From Aaosphaeria pasadenensis (Eukaryota > Ascomycota > Dothideomycetes > Pleosporales): 64,000 nt of DNA. The first letter of the stretch is position 1. Each line of letters begins with the position of its first letter. The notes below the pieces were generated by a model. The model had not been told where the DNA came from and searched no databases. It saw nothing but the letters and a program-made list of their open reading frames with translations. Of this stretch, positions 11,672 through 22,597 are shown piece after piece. The position numbers and the translations under genes are program-made. The stretch spans positions 186,001 through 250,000 of the forward strand of contig JAKLMB010000042.1 in assembly GCA_022813625.1 (NCBI GenBank), read 5' to 3'.

Positions 11672-12289
11672 ATGCTAAACCCCTTCCTTCTCCTATGCTT
11701 GGCCGCGACGACAATACTCGTGGCACCGGCGGAGACGAACCCAGGAGCACATCTCCTCCCACGGCAGGCGACGACGACGCCAAACTGGACCACCGACACA
11801 GCATGTTCCTTCTCCATCACAGTGCGAGAATACTGCTCCGGGTCCTCAAACACCTCCAACCCCAGCGCCTCGATCCTCATTCCAACAATCCGCAACAGCA
11901 CAGGCTCGGAGCTCCCCTTCCGCGTCCTCGAACGAGACTCCGATCCCTATCTGGAGCCGCTATCGGCGCTCGCCGCTTACAACCTGACGGGCGTGATCGA
12001 CAGTTACAGGATCGGCCTGCTGTGGGACAGGGAGGTCAGGTTCCTGCACACGTCTTTCTACATCGAGGGGGGGAAGCCGAAGATGCTTTTTTAGACGCAG
12101 TGGTGCGAGTGGAGTGAGGGTGCGGAGGCACCGAAGGATGGGGAGAAGGAGAAGTGGTGGTGTGGGTATTGTGACAGGATGACGGGTAATGACTGGGCGG
12201 GGGGCAATGAGCTTGGGAATAGGAGTTGTGCGGATGGGGGGACGGGGAGGACGAGGGTCATGAATTGTTATTTCAATTGTAAGAGGTGA
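11672..12289 (+). pseudogene. small secreted Cys protein, copy A, interrupted by in-frame TAG
   Basis: An uninterrupted frame runs from 11672 to 12091 (140 codons), then TAG at 12092-12094, then the same frame stays open for 64 codons to TGA at 12287-12289. The part after the TAG aligns without a gap problem to the C-terminus of paralog B (minus strand, 43587-44183): both have CGYC(D/E)RM and a terminal (T/S)RVMNCYF-x-C. At the TAG itself B has Asn, directly after a shared Met-Leu-Phe. The N-terminus is a signal peptide (MLNPFLLLCLAATTILVA) followed by a pro-region ending LLPRQ, also found in B, which looks like a basic processing site. The mature part has N-glycosylation sequons and paired Cys. 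Function is unknown; secreted effector-like or cell-wall-associated roles are possible. Whether this is a true pseudogene, a readthrough gene, a truncated 140-residue protein or an assembly error cannot be told from the sequence. Confidence 0.72.
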
Positions 12290-12404
12290 GGGGGTGGGCT
12301 TGATGGGAGGGCGTAGGGTGGGTGGTGATAGGTGCTGGTGGATGGTAGAGCTGGGTTGGAGAAGGGGAGTCAGTGTTGAAAGTGGAGAGCAGGAATGCGT
12401 GGAA

Positions 12405-13339
12405 TTACAAAGGGTATCGATATAAGTTTGCAGTCGGTTTTCGCTCATTCGAAGTTGCTGCGCGGATCAGGAGCTGAATAGCCTCTCCTGTACAAGAAAT
12501 CTGATAATCGATCTTCCATTCGAGCAAACTGAGAAACACGAGGTTAGCATGTAGAGCTTTTACAGAGTCGTGGGAAATTGGAAAAACACGCACGAAGCTC
12601 TTCCGCTCAATCACGCCGTCTTTGATCCAGAACCCATACCCGCCCATCAGATTCGCCATCATGACGTCCGTGAACAATCGATCTCCCACAACTGCGATCT
12701 GCGAGGGCGAAGTGACTCCCGAGTCGGAGTTCTTCTTGAACCATTCAAAGACTTCGGCTTTGCAACCTGGTTTCTGGTGATGCTGTTAGCGAATGCTGAT
12801 TCAATGGAATGAAAATAGGCATGCCTTGGTAGAATGCTGCAGGACTTTTACGCCGGTGTTCTCTTCGAGAATGGCGGCTTCCTTGAGGTTCTTGTCGGAA
12901 TCTGTACCGGCGGTGTTGGATACTATGAGGAGTTTTGAGCCGGGATAGGCTCTTCGAAGTTCTTGGAAACGCTCCTATAATTTGTTAATTGGTGAATCTC
13001 TCTAGTAACAAACGTCTTGAAATCAGGAATTATTAGAACAATGGTTAAATCATTGTCCAGCGTTCCAATGCCAACTTATGACTTCACGGAAATTGTAAGA
13101 TAAGAACCGGTCCTCACCTTGTATGGAGGATGAACTTCATTTGTATGGGGCACAGCAAAGCAATTATCCTTATCCAGAACTATCGCCCGAATATCAGCAT
13201 CCTTCTGGCCATCCTTTTTGGGAAAAGCTTTCGATAGAGGAATGGGAAGATGATTAAAGGTGGACACAGTATGCTGTGGGAGGCACAGAGCCGGATCCCT
13301 GATCAGCCTAAAGACGTTCAGAGTGCCGGAGATATTCAT
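12405..13339 (-). CDS. GEP4: mitochondrial phosphatidylglycerophosphatase
   Basis: HAD-superfamily phosphatase of the Gep4 type, which dephosphorylates phosphatidylglycerophosphate in cardiolipin synthesis on the matrix side of the inner membrane. Exons are 13339-13118, 12974-12825 and 12773-12405 (246 residues). The nucleophile motif is D56-K-D58-N-C, the family signature. Motif II follows in LLIVSNTAGT, the Lys of motif III in TKKPGCKAEV, and motif IV in VVGDRLFTDVMMAN. The N-terminus resembles other Gep4 proteins (MNISGTLNVFRLIRDPALCLP). The second intron (12774-12824, 51 nt) begins with GC instead of GT (AAG then GCATGC), with a GCTAAC branch site and CACCAG acceptor. Its removal is required because the frame and the KKPG motif span it. 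The gene is divergent from SMD3. Confidence 0.94.
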
Positions 13340-13607
13340 TGATGCTTCTAATAAGAAAATATTGACTTAAGGAGTACAGTGTCAACGGTGTAGAAAGATG
13401 CAGGAAGGTGGACTAGAGTATGCACGTGACCGTATATCAAATGGCCCAAGCTCTTTTGGATTGCGCTGGTCGGCAGAACTTCGATATTCCACAACGACGA
13501 AGACAAAACCACATATACACGCCCACCACGCGCCTCGTACGGCAAACTGTTCACCCGGAAACACACAAACCGTCTGAAACCATTCGCGCGATCCAAAATC
13601 GACCAAT
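13340..13607. promoter_or_regulatory. shared divergent promoter, GEP4 / SMD3
   Basis: This 268-bp gap lies between divergent start codons and must carry both promoters. It contains GCACGTGAC at 13422-13430, which fits the CDEI/Cbf1 consensus read on the minus strand (GTCACGTG). Factor identity is inference. Confidence 0.5.
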
Positions 13608-14103
13608 ATGACGAGCACGATCGGAATACCCATCAAGCTCCTCAACGAGGCAGCTGTAAGTCATAGCGATTTCTTCACGGTCGCCCTCTACGTTTTCTAG
13701 ATATATCGTTCCTGTGATCTGTCGAGCTAATATTATATCTCTAGGGCCACATTGTCACCCTTGAGATCACATCTGGCGAGGTATACCGCGGCAAGCTCAT
13801 AGAAGGTAGGCAGCACAAGCGCTCAATCTACAACGATAGATCGCACATATACTAACCACTTCCCCAGCCGAGGACAACATGAACGTCCAATTGAAAGACA
13901 TCACCGTGACCGCGCGCGACGGCCGAGTCTCGCATCTCGAGCAGGTCTACATCCGAGGATCGCACGTCCGCTACTTCATCGTCCCCGACATGTTGCGAAA
14001 TGCACCCATGTTCCGATCGAGAGGCACAAGAGGCCGTGGTGTGGGTCTGGCGCGTGGAAGGGCAACCGTCAACAGGGCCAGGGGAGTGCGCGGCGGACGT
14101 TGA
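13608..14103 (+). CDS. SMD3: spliceosomal Sm protein D3
   Basis: Core Sm-ring protein of U1, U2, U4 and U5 snRNPs. Exons are 13608-13655, 13745-13805 and 13868-14103 (114 residues). The N-terminus is [18 protein letters not shown], followed by Sm1 ([17 protein letters not shown] and the NMNVQLKDI segment). Sm2 follows as [20 protein letters not shown], ending in the conserved LRNAPMF. The C-terminal tail is rich in Arg-Gly pairs (GTRGRGVG and GVRGGR), targets of symmetric arginine methylation in this family. Length and exon phases fit exactly. Confidence 0.97.
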
Positions 14104-14655
14104 AGCGGGCAAAGAGATTTGGGTGCGGATGATTACTGCGCGCGAAGACACTTGAATTTTTGGGGGAGGCCTTCCACATATAATGACGAGATGGACACAA
14201 GGAAAATATCAGCAAACACGACCACAGGACGAGGCTGGACACGCAATTGGAACTAGTCGTGTCAGGATGGCTTCGAAGCTGCAAAACGTATGAACAATTG
14301 GAGAGGATAACAGCAGGAAAGAGTCCATCTGATAGATACCACGGACACAGGTCCGGCAAACGAATGTAAATCTTTCAATCCATGTGTGCCGAACGATGCG
14401 TCTATTATGCGATATATCCACATAGTCTTTGACGCACGGTTTCCGTAATTGCTTTGAATTGCTCTGTAATTGAGTTGCCACGCATGGGGAGCGGTGCGTA
14501 GTAAGCAACATTTCGCCATATAACTAAGTTAACTACGTAGTTCCACGCCCCGCCAGCTCTCAACTGTGAAAAGCCAAGACCTCCGCCTAAACTCCGCAAC
14601 ATCTTCACCAATTCCTACCACTATACTCCCCCAATCACAAATATAAACAGACTCA
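14104..14655. other. intergenic: SMD3 3' flank and promoter of the next gene
   Basis: This 552-bp gap lies between two genes in the same direction. An A/T-rich element (CACAAATATAAACAG) lies just before the start at 14656. I see no gene. Confidence 0.5.
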
Positions 14656-15665
14656 ATGGAAATATTAAACCCAAGGCGTATTCTCGCCCTAGGCGCACCG
14701 GACGCTGGCGTCCTAACACTCCTCAAAGGTACACATAACCCCTCTCTAAACTCCACCCTCAACTCCCCTAAACCTAACACAACGACAAACACCCAGAACT
14801 CACCGGCTCAACCCCCTCCGCCGTATCCAATACCACCGCCGGCCTAACGCACGACTTCCCGCTCACGACGAAATACTACACCGCAACGCTCCCGATCTGG
14901 ATCGACGAGATCCCCTCGACGACGCTCTGGCGTGACGAGTTCAGCAAGCCCGAGGCGCGGGAAGTCGTGTCCGCGCTCGGGGCGTGGATATTCTGTTTCC
15001 GGAAGCCCGTGAGCGAGGAGGACGTCACGGCGATCCGAGATGTGCTGTCTGCGATCGCGGACGTGATTGAGAAGGCGATGGGGTATGCGGCGGGGGACCA
15101 GGTGTGTCTTGCGGTTGCGATGCCGCAGTCGACGACGCCGTATTTGGAGAAGAGTGGCGAGGAGTGGGAGGAGGTGTGCTTGGAGTATGGGTTTGAGTTT
15201 GTGGATTTCGAGAAGAGTGGGAAGAATGAGTTTGGGGAGGAGATGGGGGTTAAGAGGGTCAGGGCGGCGTTGGAGGCTAATGACTGGGAGGGCGGTGGTG
15301 GGGCAGGGAGTGATGACGAGGGGGGACTGTTGAGTTTTGATGGGGAGGAGGGGTTCGATGCTGAGGAGTCAGAGATGGGGAGGGAGTTCTTTGGGTTGAG
15401 GAGTGCGTTGGTTGCTAGTAGGCATTTTGATGATGACGATGGTGAGGAAGATGGAGACGAGGAGGGCCAGGTGGAGGAACTGGAGAATATGATGAGGAAG
15501 ATGGTTGCTATCAAAGGTGAGGAGTTTCCCTCAATGATTACTACCCCTTTCCACTCCGAATGCATAGCTGACTTTTTGATATCAGAAATGGGCGAAGGTA
15601 TGCCAGAAGCGGAGCGCAAACGATTTGCCGCGAAGGCCGTATCAGACCTCATGAAAGACCTGTAG
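14656..15665 (+). CDS. IRC6: Irc6 / p34 (AAGAB)-like clathrin-adaptor-binding protein
   Basis: Exons are 14656-14728, 14797-15516 and 15586-15665 (290 residues). The N-terminus, MEILNPRRILALGAPDAGVL, looks like the degenerate G-domain start of the alpha/gamma-adaptin-binding p34/Irc6 family, followed by an ELTGSTPS segment and a Rossmann-like core (GAWIFCFRKPVSEED). The middle is long and acidic (runs of Asp/Glu). The C-terminus, EMGEGMPEAERKRFAAKAV, is the conserved p34 helical tail. In this family it assists AP-1/AP-2 assembly and clathrin traffic. The last intron (15517-15585) is 69 nt and has no stop in frame, so retention would add 23 residues; I spliced it because the tail motif directly follows the preceding helix in relatives and the GTGAGG / GCTGAC / ATCAG signals are good. 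The 3' end faces the methyltransferase gene across 43 bp. Confidence 0.8.
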
Positions 15666-15708
15666 AGGGCGACGAAAGAACTGGAAAAAGAAACAAAACC
15701 ATGATACC

Positions 15709-16671
15709 TCAACTACGCTGTCCACAACATATCAAGAACGGGAAGTCCATCTCCCTCGCCGGCTTTCCATCCTCGGCCTCAACCTCCTTCCTCAGCACAT
15801 ACGCCACCTCAACATTGACCTCATTGAACCCAACACCATCAATGATCTCCTCGGCCTCACTCTTCTTGATCCCATGCCTCTCGACCCCAGGCCTCTTAGC
15901 AATCGGATGAAACGGCACCGCCTCCGGTCCAAAATCCTCATAATCCGTCAACGCAATCCGGCCCCCATGTTTCAGACACCCAAACATCGTCCTAAACAAC
16001 TCTCCCATGTCCTCGATATGATGCAACGTCAGATGCGAGACGATGAGATCGAACCGATGCGCCGCATTGTGGTCCTTCTCGCCCCTCCGGCTCGCGAGCG
16101 CCGCACACGCGCCCTGCAGGTGGAAGTCGTCCGCCGACTTGAGCAGCACGTTCACGGAGGCGAGGTTCGCGGTTTCCGGGTGCTCCAGCGCCGCGATCTT
16201 CTGGTCGAAGGCGTCCAGCATGCCCTGCGCGGTGTCGACGCCCACGAGCGATCGCACGTGCGGCGCGAGGTGGAAGGATAGGAGGCCTGTCCCGCAGCCG
16301 ATTTCTAGGACGTCTAGGTCTGTGGTTTCTCTCACGTCAAATCTGAAAAGAAAAAAAGAAAGGCAGAAACATGATACAACTAAACCGTCCTTATAACTAA
16401 CGCACCCCGTACCTCCCATCTTCACATCTCCACATTGTCAAACCTCAAGAACAAGAACAAGAAGTGGCAAACATAGATCACATGAAACAGAAACTTTAGA
16501 AATTCAAAAAGTTAAAAACATACCTTTACCCTTCCCCTCCGCGAACTCAGGCACACACCTCCTGATAGCCTCGAAGGCCTTGAGCGTGCTCTCCTGGTGC
16601 TTAACGTTGCTGTCCCACTCGGCGGCCTCGGCGCTGAAACGTGCGTTGTTTATGTCTTGTGAGGTCGACAT
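15709..16671 (-). CDS. class I SAM-dependent methyltransferase (UbiE/Coq5-like fold)
   Basis: Exons are 16671-16524 and 16328-15709 (255 residues), joined across a 195-nt intron. The exon 2 start at 16328 is the one that keeps phase. The SAM-binding motif I is DVLEIGCGTGLL, with an acidic loop at the end of the second strand (SLVGVDTAQGML). HRFDLIVSHLTLHHIED is motif IV / post-motif, and LKHGGRIALTDYEDFG is motif VI. The N-terminus (MSTSQDINNARFSAEAAEWD) matches the FDxxAxxWD-type start of this group. The substrate is unknown. The 3' end is convergent with the Irc6-like gene. Confidence 0.85.
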
Positions 16672-19411
16672 GTCTTTGTCTTTGTATTTTCTTCTTGAAT
16701 CTTTGAATCAGGTGTTGGTGTGGATGTGACGGAACAGTAGTGGTGTGATTGGTTTGTCGTTGGTGTTGTATGTCGTGAGGTTTGCGTTCGGTTCACTTGA
16801 CTTAGATCATTCGTATGATTATGGAGTTATTGATTTTCTCTCCAATGTGATTGTGTTCCAAATAGTGCAATTATGATGTGAGAAGGAAGAGTGTAGGCGG
16901 TTAGAAGAGAGGTAGTTGAATGTAAATGGAGGGGAGGGGAAAGTGACGTCTAAGTGCGGAGAGGTTCAGCTATGAGGTACGAGTTTCCTAGGGTAGAGCT
17001 ATAGCTGTACGGGGAGGCGAGGTACACGTATGTAGCTTTTCTTGGTAAGGTTGAGTGGATTGGATCAATAATGAATCGGCATCTGATGATGATGATGATC
17101 AAAGATGGTGGGGTTGGGGGTTTTTGCGGGGTAGATTCTAGGTAATGCTTCAGGGTCCAACATCCAGACGGCAGCAACATGTTGTAGTATTGTAGATTCC
17201 ATGTATTTATGTGCTATGTGATATGATTATCATTTCGTTGTTTGAGTTCTTTAGTATATTTATTTTATGTGTAATCTTTTGCGTTGCTAGAAATGTGATC
17301 AATAGCTACTACTATCCATAGATCCATTCAAACTCAATAATCCTGCAATTGGAAACCCCAAGAGAATCAACATTCATACCGCTTCTTCGCACTTCAAATA
17401 ACAGTACGATTCCATACCTATGAACATATAGCCCATTAGGGAAACGTGATGTACACAATGTGGCAGTCAGACCTCATGTACGATGACGACGATGATGATA
17501 GGTCAGATGGAGATTTAAGCTTAAACCCCAACAGCCCCAAGCTTCCTGCAGGTACAGGGATCATCGAGTAGAGGGGGGGAGGTTCTTTGCAGCAGCTCGT
17601 TACCGACGGGAGGGAGACATGACACACCTCGTGGATTCGAGGTGTTGGATGTTTATTGATATTGTATGTACTCATGTATTTTCGTGTATCTGTCGTTGGT
17701 GTCCGTAAGGCAGAGGGGCGGAATGCACGGATGGACATACCCTCCTTGGAACTAATTGATGGATAGTATTGGTTGTTACTTACGAGGAGGTGGTTAGTTA
17801 GTCCAACGGCGTCTGTCACCTATGCTCTGACAGGCAGGCAGGCGGCAGGGTATTGGACGAGGGACCAATCTAGTGGGGATTAGGAAGCTGGCTTGAGGTG
17901 GGGAAGAATCGAGAAGGATGATAGATCGAGAAAACTACTCCGTACTTATCGTCTACGATTACAATACAGCTTGTTGATAGCCTCGGTATTGTACGCGTAT
18001 GTACCCCGGGTTGCGATTGGAGGGGTGCCATTCCATCGCGATCTTTGACGCGGGTTTTCCTTCTCTTTTGCTTTATCGGAATGAGGAGTTTGGTGACAAG
18101 CTGGAAGCAAGGAGGCAACGGCCATGTGGCAGAGCAAAGGAAAAATTCAATGGACCATGTGCTTGTGGCACCTTGAGAAGCTCGGGGGAGGCGTCATGTG
18201 GATGAACGGCTACGGCTGGCTGGCTGGATAGCAAAAGAAAAAGGGAAAAGAAAGTTCATAGTCAGCTTGCAAGGTACACAAGGGATCCTCTGATCTTGTG
18301 CAAATCCTTTTGCCTTGGACATGAACATGATCTACTAAGCCTGTAATCGCACGAGGTATACAGGGCGACGTAACATAAGTACTACCTTGTAGCCTTTTGG
18401 TCTTGTGCTTCTTGTCGATGTCACAATCTTGGTTGGAGGAGGCGTTCTGATTGGGCGAGGGGTACACTGCCACAGCTCAGCTGGCGGCGAGAAGCACAGA
18501 GGTTATGATGGCGATTATGATGATTACGGAGTTCGATGTCGAAGGTGTGAACGGGAATGGTCACATGGCAAAGTAGCGGTCGCGAAGGTCTTGATCGTTG
18601 CCTTCGCCTCTCCTCTCTTCCGGTGTCTTGTCGTTACGGAGGACGTAAAGTAAAGAACCAATTGCTCATACCTACCTGATTCTAGAATAACTACTGTTTG
18701 ACGAGTTTAGGTAACTACATGTACTAAGTTATGCTTCAGGTATACTGTGCCGCGTAAAGAGGAGAAAAGTATGGGGTGATGTGATGGTACTGGCTGATAC
18801 ATGGATACAAAAGGTAATAGAGTTTACTTATAGTGGATAGTTGGTTTGATTTGAGCCTCCCCCGCCTGTTTGATCTACGAGACATGCATTGGATTATGTA
18901 TGATATATTGTGCTCAATTGGCATGGGTAGGAATAGGTGTTAATGGTGGCTGGAGGTGAACAGTAATGAATCCTCTAGCCTGAGTCCTGACCCCAAAGAA
19001 GGAAAACGCCTTAGTACCTACCAGTCGAAGGGGGAGGGAGGGAAAGACAAATGCCCACCGACCGCTAAGTTGTGTTAATCCAACCACCAACAAAAACAAT
19101 CAAATCCATCCATCATTCATCAATCTGCTCCCTCTCATCTTCAAACTTCCGACCTCCCTAGGGATCGCGCCAATTCCCACCCCAACTTCCCCCCTCGAGT
19201 CCACTTTCGGCCATGCGACATCGCTGCTGAGCTGTCCCTGCACCGACTTCGCTGTCATTTTGCCTTTACCCTTCCCCTTCCTTTGCCCTAAGGCGGACGG
19301 ATCATCCCACTATCCGCCCACTTCGTCTGGTTCTGTGTGTAACTGTTGAACCTCGCCGAACCGCTGCTGGCCGAGGCAGCTCCCAGACCCATTTGACGAC
19401 GACCATCCATT
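16672..19411. other. 2.7-kb intergenic region upstream of the Zn2Cys6 factor
   Basis: No coding region can be supported. The last ~330 bp before 19412 is strongly pyrimidine-rich and is probably the 5' leader and core promoter of the regulator. A TGATGATGATGATGATC run lies near 17083. A long regulatory or UTR region is plausible for a transcription-factor gene. Confidence 0.45.
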
Positions 19412-22400
19412 ATGTCACACAATAACAACAACAGTAACAACAATAACAGCGCATCGCCTCAATCGTCACGACCTCCACAAGCTCAACAGCAGGGCCAACA
19501 GGGCCAGCACACTCGTACCTACCAGGCTTGCATTCCTTGCAGACGTCGCAAAGTCCGCTGTGACCTCGGACCTGTCGACAACCCCCACGATCCACCTTGC
19601 GTCCGCTGCCGTCGCGAGAGCAAAGAGTGCTTCTTCTCCGCTACCCGTCGCAAGCGGAAGCCACAGGACGAGATCGATGATGTCGAGGACGAGCAGGATG
19701 ACTACGAGATCCGCAATGCGAGAAAGCGCATGCGCGCTCCCGACCACGACGAACCCCACCGACCCCATCCCGTGAACATCAACCGTTCAAACTCCTATTC
19801 CGCACAACCTCTTACCCCAGGTGGCTCTGTCGGGAGGCATGAGCCTTTGCGACGACCCCATTCCAGCTCCGTGCCGCGCGACACCGAGGAGGACCAGAAG
19901 CTGAGCAATACCTCGACCGCCATCTTGCAGGCGGGCGAGATCTATAGCGGGCATGATGCGCTGAATCTGCTCTTCGAGGCTGCTGGGCGGAACGGCGACT
20001 TCAACCATCACCGGACGAACAGCACTTCCAGCCATAACAGGCCGACTCTGAATGCTGGCAGCACCCCCGGGTCCCAGACCGCCTTCGCCAGCCCGCAGGC
20101 AGCCGCACCGCCGCAGAACATTCGCGACACGCCAGTGCAGTCGCGGCCCGTTCCAGATCTCAACGTCGATCCTGCAATATCACAACAGTTTAACGTCTTG
20201 CCCGAGATCCCTGCCGATGATCCGGCCTTTACAGACGCCGTGAGGGCGTGGTCGAGGTTCCGCTTCGTCCGCGCAGGGTGGCTCACGGCGAAAGAAGCAA
20301 TCGCATATATCGACTACTTCTACCGATACCTCTCTCCTCTGACGCCCATTGTCGTTCCGGATTATCGCGAATACACCTTACACGGCCGACTACTGAAGGA
20401 GGAACCCATGTTGACCATCACCCTGCTGACCATCTCGTCCCGCTTCCACCAACCCGCCACACCCGGCGCAATCTCGCGCTCCTATCTCATCCATGAGAAG
20501 TTCTGGAAATACCTCCAGGGAATGATCGACCGCATGATCTACGGACAGGAGCAGTTTGGTGGTGGTTTCTGTGGTGCCGGCCAGCAGCCAGGATCCGATG
20601 TCAATCCACTCTCCAGGAAGGGTCTACGGACGCTCGGTACTGTGGAGAGCTTGATGCTTCTCACCGAGTGGCATCCCCGAGCCCTCCATTTCCCACCTGG
20701 GGACGACGATGACGAGCTTCTCCTTCCAGACGATCTCGGGGACAGCAGCTATGCTGATGGGGCCGCGTCTAAGGCAGATCTGAGGCAGGGCCCGGGAGGT
20801 CAACGGATCGACAGCTGGCTCGAGCCGTGCTGGCGCAGCGACCGCATGTGCTGGATGCTGCTCGGCAATGCCATGTCCCTTGCCTTCGAAATCGGCGTGT
20901 TCGACGACACGAGCGAGGCCGAGTTCGAGGAGGCGAATTCCCATCTTTCCCATGCCACGGTCAAGGCGTACTATCGCCGCAAGAACCACCTCAAGGATCT
21001 TTTGATAATATACGTGACCCAGACTAGTGGAAGGTTGGGGCTGACATCGATGCTTCCCAAGGTCGAGCGCGAGGACGACTTCACGAAGAAGGCCACGCCG
21101 AACGAGCAGTATCAGGAACGAGTAACACGTATTAAGGCGCCGGCGCCGAACCTTGGAAACCGTCCGGACGGCCAGCGGCTACCTCTAGAATCCATCGCAA
21201 CCCAGCATCGCCACGCCGTCCAGGATCTCGTGCTCGACTTCTGGGGCGAGATCGCAAAGATAATGGAGCTGGGCAACCTTCGCCTGTTCCCGAATCGCCG
21301 TCAGACCCGCGAGCTGCTCATGTCTGAGAATTACGTCGAGTTGTTGCAGCGGTTCCAGGAGCCCTTAATGCGTTGGAAACAGAACTTCGACCGCGCAAGG
21401 GAAGGTAAGCACTCCGATCCGCCTGATCAATATATGTGTTGTGTGTATCTAACCATCATCATAGTGCCTGACCAACTCCGCCATGTCCTTCTTATTGAGT
21501 TCGAATATACCCGCGTGTACGTCAATTCACTAGCTTTACAAGCAGTCGTTGAACGTTGCACGCACAACACTCCATTGCAAGCACACGCCCAGCCACATGG
21601 TTCTGCCGCTTCCAAAGACACTTCACGAGACGGAGGTGCGATCCCGTTCAACACGCTGCAGAAGTGGTACGGCAACGACAGGCACTACATCAACGAGGTC
21701 ATCGAAGCTAGTCGTAATGTCCTCCGAGTGGTCGTCGAAGGCCTGCAACAACAGAACTTCCTACGTCACGCACCCGTCCGAACATTCTTCCGCATCGTGT
21801 CTGTCGCCATCATCCTGCTCAAGACGTTCGCCCTCGGAGCCACAGAAGACGACGTTGCCTACTCCCTAACCCTTCTCGACCGGGCCGTGGAAGCACTCCG
21901 CACCTCCCTCGTAGACGACGTCCACGTCGGCAACCGTTTCGCGGACCTGGTAGAAACCCTCACCCACCGCATCCGCGCTCGCTTCGTGCGCCTCGCTGCT
22001 AACGGCTCGACGGGCGTGTCGCGCGCAGGCTCTCGCTCACCCACGCGAGTGACAGCTCCGATACCCATGATGCCGCCACCCCAACCCATTCCCCAGCAGC
22101 AACAGCAGAACAACAACGCCCAGCTCAACCAACCCTACCCGATACCCTACCAACAAGGCACCGGCACCTCCGTCCCGGGATCACCCTCCCTCGGCGTGAC
22201 CTCCTCGGGCCGCCTCACCCCGACCGCAAGCCACGCCCTCTGGGGCATCTCCTCCGAATCCTACGACCCGAACACAAACAGCATCTCCATCATGCCGCCT
22301 CCAGGCTTCGCCGCCCCCAACGGCTTCTACGACAGCAGCACCTCATCACTCAACCAACCCCACGACCCAAACCATCAGCAACAATGGAATGGCACCGGCA

Positions 22401-22597
22401 CAGGCGCTCAAGGCCAGGCATACGCTGGCAACGCGGGCGGCTTCGCGGGCGACCAGGACTGGCTCGCACTCCCGCTTGACCCCCTGCTCAACCAGTGGGG
22501 CGCCGACATCACGCAGACGGCCATGGGGCCCGACGTCGGCGGCATGGATATGCTGGATATTCTGCTCAATATGGGCGGGCCGCCTGGTAGTGCTTGA
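19412..22597 (+). CDS. Zn2Cys6 transcription factor with fungal-specific middle domain
   Basis: Exons are 19412-21404 and 21465-22597 (1,041 residues). An Asn-rich start (residues 4-12) and a Gln-rich patch precede a canonical zinc cluster with Cys at 40, 43, 50, 63, 66 and 73 (C-x2-C-x6-C-x12-C-x2-C-x6-C), followed by a basic RRKRK linker. The middle region (roughly residues 260-850) has the fungal_TF_MHR character, with AYIDYFYRYLSPLTPIVVP and LLTISSRFH near its start. The C-terminal 200 residues are Pro/Gln/Asn/Ser-rich and end in a hydrophobic acidic MDMLDILLNMG that could act as an activation motif. The 60-nt intron (21405-21464, GTAAGC, TCTAAC, CATAG) has no stop in frame, so an unspliced reading is also open. 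The target pathway cannot be named; an Aro80-like grouping is possible but unproven. Confidence 0.92.
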   Translation: MSHNNNNSNNNNSASPQSSRPPQAQQQGQQGQHTRTYQACIPCRRRKVRCDLGPVDNPHDPPCVRCRRESKECFFSATRRKRKPQDEIDDVEDEQDDYEIRNARKRMRAPDHDEPHRPHPVNINRSNSYSAQPLTPGGSVGRHEPLRRPHSSSVPRDTEEDQKLSNTSTAILQAGEIYSGHDALNLLFEAAGRNGDFNHHRTNSTSSHNRPTLNAGSTPGSQTAFASPQAAAPPQNIRDTPVQSRPVPDLNVDPAISQQFNVLPEIPADDPAFTDAVRAWSRFRFVRAGWLTAKEAIAYIDYFYRYLSPLTPIVVPDYREYTLHGRLLKEEPMLTITLLTISSRFHQPATPGAISRSYLIHEKFWKYLQGMIDRMIYGQEQFGGGFCGAGQQPGSDVNPLSRKGLRTLGTVESLMLLTEWHPRALHFPPGDDDDELLLPDDLGDSSYADGAASKADLRQGPGGQRIDSWLEPCWRSDRMCWMLLGNAMSLAFEIGVFDDTSEAEFEEANSHLSHATVKAYYRRKNHLKDLLIIYVTQTSGRLGLTSMLPKVEREDDFTKKATPNEQYQERVTRIKAPAPNLGNRPDGQRLPLESIATQHRHAVQDLVLDFWGEIAKIMELGNLRLFPNRRQTRELLMSENYVELLQRFQEPLMRWKQNFDRAREGKHSDPPDQYMCCVYLTIIIVPDQLRHVLLIEFEYTRVYVNSLALQAVVERCTHNTPLQAHAQPHGSAASKDTSRDGGAIPFNTLQKWYGNDRHYINEVIEASRNVLRVVVEGLQQQNFLRHAPVRTFFRIVSVAIILLKTFALGATEDDVAYSLTLLDRAVEALRTSLVDDVHVGNRFADLVETLTHRIRARFVRLAANGSTGVSRAGSRSPTRVTAPIPMMPPPQPIPQQQQQNNNAQLNQPYPIPYQQGTGTSVPGSPSLGVTSSGRLTPTASHALWGISSESYDPNTNSISIMPPPGFAAPNGFYDSSTSSLNQPHDPNHQQQWNGTGTGAQGQAYAGNAGGFAGDQDWLALPLDPLLNQWGADITQTAMGPDVGGMDMLDILLNMGGPPGSA

